Assembly: GCA_946902875.1 (NCBI GenBank) | Contig: OX336348.1 | Span: 17,137,741-17,201,740, forward strand | Length of the DNA: 64,000 bases | Direction: 5' to 3' | DNA from: Nematopogon swammerdamellus | Lineage: Eukaryota; Arthropoda; Insecta; Lepidoptera; Adelidae | Shown here: positions 31,101 through 43,100 of the stretch, piece after piece | How the letters are laid out: each line of letters starts with the position of its first letter | How positions within the stretch are numbered: the stretch's first letter is position 1 | Program-made: the position numbers and the translations under genes | Notes under the pieces: generated by a model | Seen by the model: only the letters and a program-made list of their open reading frames with translations | Told to the model about the DNA's origin: nothing | Database searches by the model: none

Positions 31101-34100
31101 ATTTCATGAAGAACGCGAGTTATGTTGGCCTTCGGGGCGGCAATTGTCTGTGGTTCGTCTGCATAGACCAGCGATTTCACGTAGCCCCAGAAAAAGTAGT
31201 CGAGCGGTGTTAAGTCACACTATCTCGGTGGCAGTTGATGTCGCCACCACGCGAGATGACAAATGTTACGGAAGGACGAATGTTAGGACGGAATGTTAGG
31301 CGAACAGAGAACTGATTTTGATAATAAATTTTAACAAATTCTACGTGTTGTTTAAGCGCGTAGCGTTCCATGGTGAAATGTCACGACTAAATATGTATTC
31401 CTGCCAAATTTGACAGCTGTCACTTTTCCAAGATGGCCGCTATACGCTGTCAAAGTTCAAGCGTTCTTATTGAAAAACCCTTTATTACCTCGCATATTTT
31501 GACGGACGGAGTTGGTTCTTTATTTTTTACTCTGCCTGCTATGAACTTAGTGCTCTGTCTGTTCCTCTAATGGATACTTGGATAATGAGTAGATGCAATA
31601 AAAAATTCTCGCAACGATGGCCATGGGGAAACAGATGTTTACATAATCTCTCTCTCAAGTGCGGCTCACGAACAGCACTTTGTGTGTGCTCGTGACAATT
31701 TGTTTTTTTTGTTAGTGTTTTATTTTTCAAGAAGATGTTTACAAAATTTTATGGAGTTTTATTGTGTGTTTTAGTTCTATTAAAAAATAAAAAAAGATAT
31801 GTTATTGATTTACTTTTTGAGGTATCTTCAATCTTTCCGTCATACACCCATAAATAATTTGATCAATTTTTGTAGACATTATAATAGGAATCCAATTCGT
31901 TGAAACCTATATCAAATGAAAGATAATTTCATGTAGATTTCAATAAGGCGCAAATTTCTATGGGTCCCCAAAAAAATTTCAAAGTTATGATTTTACAATT
32001 GAGAGAGCGCGGAGAAAGTTTCGCACCTGCAAAGGTCATTGGGCACCTAAGCATGAAAAATTTACCCACGACCTACAGAAATTAATTGATGTGGGATGTT
32101 TCGACATATGTATATCTCTGGTTTACGAATATATGTGTCGCATTACCATAAATAATGGGAATGAAATTCTGTATCATAGAAAAAAATATATTACTGAGGT
32201 TTATTTCAACTTGATTAAATCTACAGGTGCAATCGTACTATCTTACTTAGTACGAAAAATATAGGTACCCTGAATCTACAGAAATAAAATAGTGTAGAGA
32301 ATTTCGATAAATTGTTCATGATGGATAAAATAAAATTCTGTATTTGTGAAAAAAATGATTTATTTATTTATTTATAAGATTTATTCTAATCCATCAACTC
32401 TAGTATGCTAGTACATAATACCTCTTTGTACGCATGGTGTTTTTTAATACAATTCCTTCATTTAAATTCTATGAATTTGTTCTTTGCAATAAATATCTTC
32501 AACGTTTAAATCACATGTTATATTTTATTCCCATGGTTTTTTTTAATAATTTTTACTTAAAATGAAAAGTGGGATATACCTTATTAATTTAAAAGTAATT
32601 TTGTTTCTGTAGGCAAACCTTCACAAATTGGGTCGGATTGTGCCCGGTGCCGGTGCAGAAAGGTCCATTACCTTTTTGCGAATCTAGCGCATGCTCCTAG
32701 TTGGAAACCACTGATCTATAGCAACAGTTGTTAGTAGCACCATGCGGGATCAAAAATACTATGGAAACCTCACCAGCTGGAGGTGGCCAGCATCTTCGAG
32801 TCTCCGCTGAACCTGCAGTAGCTGATCGGCCGCGTGTCTCCGATCTGCACACGACAATTCAATTCAATTTATTATCTTTAGGTAACAAGGTTACACTTAG
32901 GTTCGTCAACATACAATAGTGATAGGTATAATAACGATATACAATAAGGTAGGTAGTTAAATCTTTATAGTTCTATCTATGTTATGGTCCAAGCAACAAA
33001 TAGGCCATCGTCAAGTTTCTTATAACAATTTAAATAACATAAAAAAAACATATGCAATTAATTTTCAGAATAGAAATTCAATAACAATAACAAAAAAATA
33101 AAGTCAACATCTAAAATTGTAAAAAATCTTAATCCTAATAATAAAGGTCGACTGGAAGAAATCACTTAAGTGATAAGTCCGCCTTTGCACGCTACTTTTC
33201 TCTTGTTTCTGTGCGAATTATTGTAAATTTCTATTGCTCTTCTGTATGTTATCTTCTGTCTGGTATATCTCTGTGTTTTTGTGTGCAATAAAGCATTTCT
33301 ATTCTATTCTATACGTCTGAAGACAAAGTGAGCGTTGTGTGCAGCTTGATGTACGGATCGCGATCTGACACCGCTGCCGAATATTGTGCAACCTACCCAC
33401 ACACAGCTATAATCTTCGAAAAAGAGCAGTATGACGTCTGGTACAACGGACACCAGACGTCGGCTCCAGGAACTCCCGCTGTTAAGCGGCGCAGTTAAGT
33501 TTAAGCGGCGGCTGGCCGAGTGGTTTGGGCATCGGCTTCTCATGCGAGAGGTCCGCGGTTCGAATCCCGACGGCGGCGTGTACCAATGAGTTTTTTCTGA
33601 CGAAAAAATTGTAAAACTGTAGGTCCCTTCCCTTGCCCCTTACTAGGTGGTAGGCTCAATTTGTAGCCGACTGGGTTGGTACCACCGTACTGGATGTAAG
33701 ATGGCCGCATAGCAACCTCGGTTGTGTTCTCCTCTAGTCCAGTATAGCCAGCAATCCAGGGAAGTCTCCGGTATGGCACCTACCTTCTCGGAGGTGATAT
33801 TGGCTGGTCGGAGCATGCGCTTTGGCCCCTCCAACTCAGCCAACCATACCGGATTACATAAAGAAAAAAATAAAAGTTCCTAATGAAGCCCGTGACGTAG
33901 CGGGCTAAACGTCGACTTATGTAAGTCTTTAGTACAGCTACTACTGTTAATCCGGAAACTTAAAAATGAAGATGTCACTTGTTCCGTACCACAGGTACCA
34001 TCGTAGACGTTGCTCGGAGGAGCTTGCATCCTTTATTCCTTTCAGTTCAACCTTCTTTAATTTCATACCTACACCTGCTGCTTCACGGTTCAGAACCGGT

Positions 34101-37100
34101 GTAAAACTGTAGGTCCCTTCCCTTGCCCCTTACTAGGTGGTAGGCTCAAATTGTAGCCGACTGGGTTGGTACCACCGTACTGGATGTAAGATGGCCGCAT
34201 AGCAACCTCGGTTGTGTTCTCCTCTAGTCCAGTATAGCCTGCAATGCAGGGAATTCTCCGGTATGGCACCTACCTTCTCGGAGGTGATATTGGCTGGTCG
34301 GAGCATGCGCTTTGGCCCCTCCAACTCAGCCAACCATACCGGATTACATAAAGAAAAAAATAAAAGTTCCTAATGAAGCCCGTGACGTAGCGGGCTAAAC
34401 GTCGACTTATGTAAGTCTTTAGTACAGCTACTACTGTTAATCCGGAAACTTAAAAATGAAGATGTCACTTGTTCCGTACCACAGGTACCATCGTAGACGT
34501 TGCTCGGAGGAGCTTGCATCCTTTATTCCTTTCAGTTCAACCTTCTTTAATTTCATACCTACACCTGCTGCTTCACGGTTCAGAACCGGTGTAAAACTGT
34601 AGGTCCCTTCCCTTGCCCCTTACTAGGTGGTAGGCTCAAATTGTAGCCGACTGGGTTGGTACCACCGTACTGGATGTAAGATGGCCGCATAGCAACCTCG
34701 GTTGTGTTCTCCTCTAGTCCAGTATAGCCTGCAATGCAGGGAATTCTCCGGTATGGCACCTACCTTCTCGGAGGTGATATTGGCTGGTCGCAGCATGCGC
34801 TTTTGCCCCTCCGACTCAGCCACACATACCAGATTACATTAAGAAAAAATCCTACATACTGTATCTCTCCCCATGCATGTCGTAAAAGGCGACTACGGGA
34901 TAAGGACAAGATGCCGTGCTAAAGCGCGAGAGGCTAGCCACCTCTCACCTTGGCACGGTACCTCTACCGAGTCATGCAGCAGGTGGGGCCTACTTGCTGC
35001 TTGATCGATTGAATCTTGTTGTTGTTGTTTTGGTTTGGGGTTGGCTCTAGGCCTGCAAACTAATCCCGCTTGGTTGGGGACCTTCTTGCAAAACCCCGCT
35101 AGTCTCCAGCTACCCCAGCCAGCCTATGTCTTCCATGGAAGCCACCAGTCGACCGGGGTGTCTGCAGGCCGCTTATCCCTTAGTCGCCTTTTACGACATG
35201 CATGTGGAGAGATGCAGTGGGACTATTCTTAATTAAGTACCGACCCCACACAGTACACGATTGAATCTTGTTCGAATACTATGCAAAACGTGGTGGTGTA
35301 TATATAATATATGGGCAGGGAGAGCGTTCCAGAGTTTACCGGTTCTGTGATCCGTAATCTAACTATAAACTTAAGCTGCCCTAGATTAGCTGCTATACAC
35401 CCGCAGACGTAAGCCCAACACATAATTCACACGAGTTCTCTGGCAGAACAACACCGATCACTCTACTCTCCCCAATTGTTGGTATACGGCACGATGAACG
35501 TGTCAGTCAGTCAGTCAGCGTGTAAGCGTCCACTGCTGGGCATACGCCTCTCCAATTTTCCTCCAGTCCTCCCGGCCTTCAGCGATACGGAAGCACTGCT
35601 TTCCGCCGACATACTTGATGTCGTCGTACCACCTGCCGGGGGTCTTCCCACACTCCATTTTCCTGTCCACGGCCGCCAGTGTAGGACACGGTTACTCCAA
35701 CGATCGTTTTCTCTTCGGCTGACGTGCCCAGCCCTCTGCCACTTGAGCTTCAACGATGAACGTGTGTATTTGTGAATCACCTGACTGCAGAATATCGTGA
35801 CCGCGGATGCCTTCCTCTGCGAGTCCTGCCTAGCGGCCGCCCGCACGCTTCCAGCTAACTCCAGGTGCTCCCGCGCCTTCGCCAACCTGCCGACATCACC
35901 AGTCAACATAATCAGCCAGATAGTCAGACAGTAGAGTCATTCAGACAGTCAGTCAGACAGTAAGTCAGCCTCGATAGCTCAGTTGTGCAGACAGTCAACG
36001 TCAGCCTCGATAGCTCAGTGGTGCAGACAGTCAACTAGCGCTATTGAATGTTAAGCAACGCTGGGTGCGGTCAGTACTTGGATGGGTGACCGCTGACCGT
36101 TGGAGGCTGACCGAGGTTCGGATTCCACGTAAAACTGTAAGTCCCTTCCCTCCTAATCTTACTTGGTGGTAGGGTTTAACCCGGCCGGGTTGATACCACC
36201 GCACTGAATGAAACGTCGGTCTAAACGGCTATGTAAATAGTTTGTGTTTTCCGACCAGTTCAGTGTAGCCGGCACGATCAAAGGGTGCTGCACTGACATG
36301 GCACCTAGTTCACCCGGTGTTATGGGCTGACATCACGGACGTTGTAGGTGATGTAGCCAACCGTGTCAGTTTCCATAAAAAAAAAAAAAAGTCAGTCAGA
36401 CAGTACAAACAGTCGGTCAAACAGAAAAGTCAGTCAGTTAGACAGTACAGTCAAACAGTGCAGGCTTACAGTACAGTTATTCAGACAGAAAGTCAGTCAG
36501 ACAGTACAAACAGTCATGACATGATACAGTACAGTCATTCAGACAGTAAGTCAATCAGACAGTACAAACAGTCAGTCAAACAGAAAAGTCAGTCAGACAG
36601 TACAGTCAAACAGTGCAGACTTACAGTACAGTCATTCAGACAGTAAGTCAGTCAGACAGTACAAACAGTCAATACAGTACAGTCAATCAGTAAGATAGTA
36701 CAGTCAGTCGGACAGTACAGTCAGTACTAAATCAAATCAAATCAAAATATACTTTATTGTACACCATAAAAGGAACACAACAGGCGAGTTTAATGCAGAG
36801 TAGCATTCTTTACAAACTAACCTTTGGGATGTGGAGAAGCTGATAGGGCGGACAATGCAGTGCAAGAGAGAAGCGTGAAAAATAAAACTATTAAATAAAT
36901 GGACACAAACAATAGGTACATAGATACATACATAAAATAAATACTATAAGGTACGTACATATTATATTTATACATAAACTACATATACATATCGGAGTAC
37001 TATACAGTAGTCAGTCAGTACAATACAGTCAGTCATTAATTACAGTCAGTACAGCCAGTCAGACAGACAGTCAATCAGTTAGACAGTACAGTGAGTCAGT

Positions 37101-40100
37101 ACAGTACAGTTCAGTCAGTCAAACAGTACAGCGAGTACAGTCAGTCAGTCGGGTCGGGAGTAAGGAGAGACTGCACCGCACCTCTCGGCGGCTCTGGGCA
37201 GCGAGTAGCGAGCGATGTGGAGACGCGCGCGCTTGAGCAGTGCGGTCCCCTCGTGGTACCAGGTGCCCTCGCGGCCTCGGTCCCTCTCCAGCCGCGCCTC
37301 CTCCTCCTCCATCTTCTTGTGTATCGCGTCCTCGCCCAGGCTGCCCAAACGATACCAAATTCATTATTCTTTATTCATCATTCGTATGGTATAGTGGGGG
37401 ATTTAGTGCGATAGTTTGTATGGACACCCTGCATTTTTACTTAGAAGGCTCATACTTGCAACAGTTGTTCCTTAGGTGCTCCTGAGTGGATTTCCACCGG
37501 TAGACATCGGGGGTCACCGCGGGGGTGGCGGGGGGAGGGTGTGGAAGTTTGCTTCTGCCGCGCTTCACTTTGTACCCTATTCCTTCAAAACTATAGGTAT
37601 TAGGGCAAGTGTGATGTCATTTTCGGATAACTCAAGGATGACGGATTCATTTCTGGAAGAAGCATTTTGCCTTTCCATACAAAAAAATACAAATATTAGG
37701 CAAAACTCACAAAACGTGAAAATATTTTTTTTAAATAAACGTCGTTTACTTTTGAACTACTAAAGATAAAGATAAATAAAAAATATTTGCTAAAAGATGC
37801 ATTTACCAGGATTACAAATATATAAATTTTATTGGGATGGAGTAATAATAAGTGAGTGAAAAAAAAATTCAAAACAGTGCGGTGTATTTACATTTTGAGG
37901 CTAACATAGCGAAAACAGTACCTAGGTGATACGTGATAATTATTATTATTACACATTTGTAAAATTATTGCTAATTAAACATTAAATTATTCACATACAC
38001 ACACACACACACCCTCAAATACACACACACATACCTACCTTACCCATGTTTGTGATTGCTACCTAAAGTAAATGCTTTATATTTATTACCACGTCGTCAT
38101 TTTTTTATGGAAACTGACACGGTTGGCTACATCACCTACAACATCCGTGATGTCAACCCATAACACCGGGTGAACTAGGTGCCATGTCATTGCTTCCCTT
38201 CATTTCGCGCCGGCTACACTGAACTGGACGGAAAACACGAACTATTCGCATAGCCGTTTCGACCGAAGTTCTATAAATTTCATAAAGTTCTATTAATAAC
38301 AGTTTATATTAGTTCTATAATTTTTTTTTTCTGATTTAGCCATCTGCCATCGGAACTCTACCATAAGCAGATTATTTGTTGTTTGGGGTATGGCGTTTGA
38401 GGTGAGCCATCCATTGACGGCTCTCCCTTTTGGTTGTTAGTGTCGAAGATCTAGGGTCAACACTTGCTGTCGTTTCAGCCTTCCAGGGCCGGTGTGGTCC
38501 AGGAGTGCCGTGGCCAGAATATTTGGGTGATTTTTTAGCCTCGTCTTGTATCTGGTACAATTCGACTGGATCTCAGCTTTTACGCTCGGCACTTTGAGAT
38601 GCTCGTGCATGTCATCGTTTTTAGAGAACCATGGTGCGTTTGATATGTTTCGAAGCACTTTGTTTTGGAATCTCTGCAAGATCTCAATGTTACTGTTGCC
38701 TGCAGTGCCCCACAACTGTATGCCATATGTCCACACCGGCTTGATAACCGCTTTGTAGATGAGGAGTTTGTTGGATGTGCTCAGTTTAGAGGCTCTGCCC
38801 ATCAGCCAGTGCAGTTTGTTGAGCCGTAGGTTCAGTTCCTGTCTTTTGCACCTGATGTGCTCTTTGAATGTCTGCCTCCTATCTAAGTGCATTCCTACAT
38901 AACGCACGGAGCTAGTGTGTGGTAGGGTTTCGCTTCCAAGTTTCACAGGAGGACAGTCGCCGACTCGACTATTAATTACTAATTAACTACTCTATTAATT
39001 TGTAGATTATTTATTAGGTAGGTACGTAGTAAGTACGTACCTATGCCTACTTACCTATATCCATTACAGCCGAGCGGGCGGGGGATAGCTGCGGGGTGCG
39101 TATGATTTTAGTCGGCCCCCGCGCCGCACCGTACGTGCGCCGCCGCCGCGTTTAAGAGCGTATATAAGCGAGCGTATAAGAGCGACAGTCTAAAAAATAT
39201 GACCAAAGAAAAACGTGGCACTGGACAAAAAACACTGGTGTCTGCTACGGCCAAAATACCTAAAGTCTGGGGGAATTTCCTAAGGGACAATTCAAACAAA
39301 GAAGGACTGTTTCACTTGCTTTCAATACTCTGCCAATCCTACGCAAACGAAATAGAGAATGGGAAAGAAGTTTGCATCACGGATGGGCCAAATATTTTCA
39401 CCAACATCACCCGTGCCCGTGACACACAGCGATTAGCCCCGTGTAATCATGAAGAGGCGGATACTCGCATGATGGGCTTAACAAAAATTATGCTACGTAC
39501 TGTAGATACCGATGTCCTAGTGCTAGCAGTTGCACAGGTGCAAAAATTACCTCAGCTTGAAGAGCTGTGGGTGCACATAGGTACTGGAAAACACCACCAG
39601 TACCTTTCAGTCAGTCAGTCAGCGTGTAAGCGTCCACTGCTGGACATACGCCTCTCCAGTTTTCCTCCAGTCCTCCCGGCCTTCCGCCAGTAACTTTGCT
39701 GCCATGATATTGCGACTTCCATAAGTAAAAACTTAAATGTTTGCATTACCTATACCTATATTAAGTATAGACACAATATATGCTTTATATTATAATGTAA
39801 TTTTTTTACAGTACCACAGCGAGCGAGGGCCTTGCCTCTGTTTCATGCGTTTTCTGGGTGTGACGCTGTCTCTTGCTTCAGCGGAAAAGGCAAGAAAAGT
39901 GCTTTTGAAGCATGGGAGGCCTTTCCCGCTTTAACTGAGAGTTTGGTGTCAGCGACTGAAGGGCGGCTCGAAAAGGCAATGACGACGATTGAAAAATACG
40001 TCGTTATTTTTTATGACATGTAGATTTACTAATATTTTTTTGAAGTGGATACTTCTTTGTTCGCCATATGGGCCCCCCTTTTCAGAACTTCTACGTCACT

Positions 40101-43100
40101 TCCGGAACGACTTTATTAACTAATATAACTAATATAAACTGTTAAAACTTTATGAAATTAATAGAACTTTGGTAAAAACGGCTATGTGAATAGTTCGTGT
40201 TTTCCGTCCAGTTCAGTGTAGCCGGCGCGAAATGAAGGGAAGCATTGACATGGCACCTAGTTCACCCGGTGTTATGGGCTTACATCACGGATGTTGTAGG
40301 TGATGTAGCCAACCGTGTCAGTTCACAAAAATCTAAAATGACGACATGGTAATAATATAAAGCATTTACTTTAGGTAGCAATCACAAACATGGGTAAGGT
40401 AGGTATGTGTCTGTGTATGTGAGGGTGGGTGTGTGTGTATGTGAATAATTTAATGTTTAATTAGAAATAATTTTACAAATGTATAATAATAATAATTATC
40501 ACGTATCACCTAGGTACTGTTTTCAATTCACTACGCATCTTAGCACGATGTTCGCCTCAAAATGTAAATACACGGCACTGTTTTGAAATTTTTTTCACTC
40601 ACTTATTATTACGCCATCCCAATAAAATTTATATATTTGTAATCCTGGTAAATGCATCTTTTAGCCCATATTTTTTATTTATCTTTATCTTTAGTAGTTC
40701 AAAAGTAAACGGCGTTTATTTAAAAAAAATATTTTCACGTTTTGTGAGTTTTGCCTAATATTTTTTTTTTTTTTTGTATAGAAAGGCAAAATGTTTCTTC
40801 CAGAAATGAATCTGTCGTCCTTGAGTTATCCGAAAATGACATCACACTTGCCGTAATACCTATAGTTTTGAAGGAATAGGGTACAAAGTGAAGCGCGGCA
40901 GAAGCAAACTTCCACCCCCTCCCCCCGCCACCCCCGCGGTGACCCCCGATGTCTACCGGTGGAAATCCACTCAGGAGCACCTAAGGAACAACTGTTGCAA
41001 GTATGAGCCTTCTAAGTAAAAATGCAGGGTATATCGCACTAAATCCTCCACTAGTAGCAGCAAAATCAAAAGGAGTTCGATTAGTTTCAGCTAAACTAGA
41101 AGAAAATCAACATATTAATCTTAAAGGTAATATAAAAAAAAACAAATAATAATTTGATATTCTTTAAATAAAAACGGTGCGTTTTTATTCAAAGAATATA
41201 AAAAAATGTGGTTCCGTACCGCTGAAGGCCGGGAGGGCTGGAGGAAAATTGGAGAGGCGTATGTCCAGCAGTGGACGCTTACACGCTGACTGACTGACAT
41301 GTATATTCATGATTAATATGGTAGTATAAACTATGCTAGAATTTGTCGTTTTGTTTTTACAATCCGGCTCGATTACATCCACAAAGAAGAGCCGGTAAGA
41401 AACTTCGCAGGGGTTTTTTCGATTACAATACATTGTGACTAGCTACACGGCATAGGCTTAGTAATAGGGGAGGAGAATATGGATAGGTAGAGAGAGGGAG
41501 GTCGAGAGCGGGACTGGTGGTTTCCCCGCGTCCTAGTCAACGCAGACTAGCTGACGTGGGCTTGACGCGTTTTTAAAATTCACCCTTAAATCTGTATTTA
41601 TGACATGTGTAGATTAAAATTTATTCATTTTATGGATACCTTTTTTTTTTTTTTATGGAAACTGACACGGTTGGCTACATCACCTACAACGTCCGTGATG
41701 CCAGCCCATAACACCGGGTGAACTAGGTGCCATGTCAGTGCTTCCCCCTTTGATCGTGCCGGCTACACTGAACTGGTCGGAAAACACAAACTATTTTACA
41801 TAGCCGTTTTGACCGACGTTTCATTCAGTGCGGTGGTACCAACCCGGGCGGGTTAAACCCTACCACCAAGTAAGATTAGGAGGGAAGGGACCTACAGTTT
41901 TACGAGGAATCCGAACCTCGGTCAGCCTCCAACTGAGGTGCACTGAAAAAAAAAAAAAAAATCTGCTGGAACATCTTCATGTGGACATGAAGATGTAAGT
42001 GATGAAAACCAGGCTGAGGTAAAAATTAAAATGTATTCAACTTGTTTCTAAATTAAGTACTTATTTTGAATCTTAATTGCTGCCTGCCTACCCGGTCTAG
42101 AATGACTGTGCACGCCACTGCCCGTACCTGATACGGAACCCTAAAAATTCATCTTCGGTCATACATACATACACAAATAGCGTCACACCTGTTTCCCGGT
42201 GGGGTAGGCAGAGACAACGGATCTCCACGTGCCACGATCCTGACACACCTCTGCCGCCTCTTCCACTCCCATAATGTTCTTCATGCATGCTCGTCGGTTA
42301 CGGGTACTAAGCACTTGCCCGGTCATAAGTACATAAAATTGTCTATATTCCATTTAGCCCACCCACTGAGCGTGGGTTCGACATGGCTCGGCCGTGCCGA
42401 ATGCACTGTAGGGTCCCCCGGCATAGATGCGGCAGGTAGATACTCACAAGCTGAGCAGGTCTCGAAGGCGGACCCTCCGCTCGGCCGGCCCCTCGCCGAA
42501 CAGGCACACCGGCTCGCCCAGCTGACGCAGGCTGCGCCGGACCTCAAGTCAAACATTACGATATTTTATTATTTTATAGCTAATCGACATTTTGCAAAAA
42601 ATTAGTTAATGACACTATAAATAATGCTTAAGAGCGTTCCGTGCAAAATGACAGGCGACGGTGCCACTGAAGTAAATAATATATATCTCCTAAACAAAGC
42701 CATAACTGGAAAAAACAAGCCATGAAGCTGTAGTTGATTTTGATTATGATATTCTACGATACTGAAAACAGTTTTGTATTGCTCAGTTTATGCACAATCA
42801 TAATAACGGATTTCGATGGCCACCGTAATCCGTTATTATGTTTATGGATAATCAGAGCAATACAAAACTGTTTCCAGTATCTTAGAATATCATAATCAAA
42901 ATCAACTACAGCTTCATGGCTTATTTTTTCCAGTTATGGCTTTGTTTATGAGATATATATTATTTACTTGAGTGGCAGCACCGTCGCCTGTCATTTTGCA
43001 CGGAACGCTCTTAAGGTGTTCTAGAAATAAAAAAATTATAAAAAAAGACACCGTGTGGGGCCTGTACTTTAAAAGAATAGCCCCACTGCATCTCTCCTCG

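Larger units (their letters stand above)
35925..37150 (+). repeat. CAGT/CAGA-rich array filling PRPF4 intron 4
   Basis: Imperfect tandem units such as AGTCAGTCAGACAGTACA fill most of the intron between exons 5 and 4. Two insertions break it: a SINE at 36001-36383 and a LINE end at 36725-37005. Confidence 0.85.
37394..41051. mobile_element. 3.66-kb foldback element with about 0.9-kb inverted arms
   Basis: The left arm, about 37394-38318, is the reverse complement of the right arm, about 40120-41051. Termini are GTGGGGGATTTAGTGCGATA and TATCGCACTAAATCCTCCAC, each bordered by TA. Both arms carry the same SINE at the mirrored place (38100-38255 and 40180-40326). The 1.8-kb centre holds a jockey-type LINE end and a broken PIN-like gene. 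It occupies most of PRPF4 intron 3 and ends 53 bp from the exon 4 acceptor. Confidence 0.85.

Noticed and set aside
33505..33590. A functional tRNA gene
   Set aside because: A and B boxes are present, but I cannot form a proper anticodon stem and the sequence continues directly into a SINE body.
36040..36125. A 5S rRNA gene
   Set aside because: Only the internal control part matches; the 5' third is replaced by tRNA-like sequence and it is joined to a SINE body.
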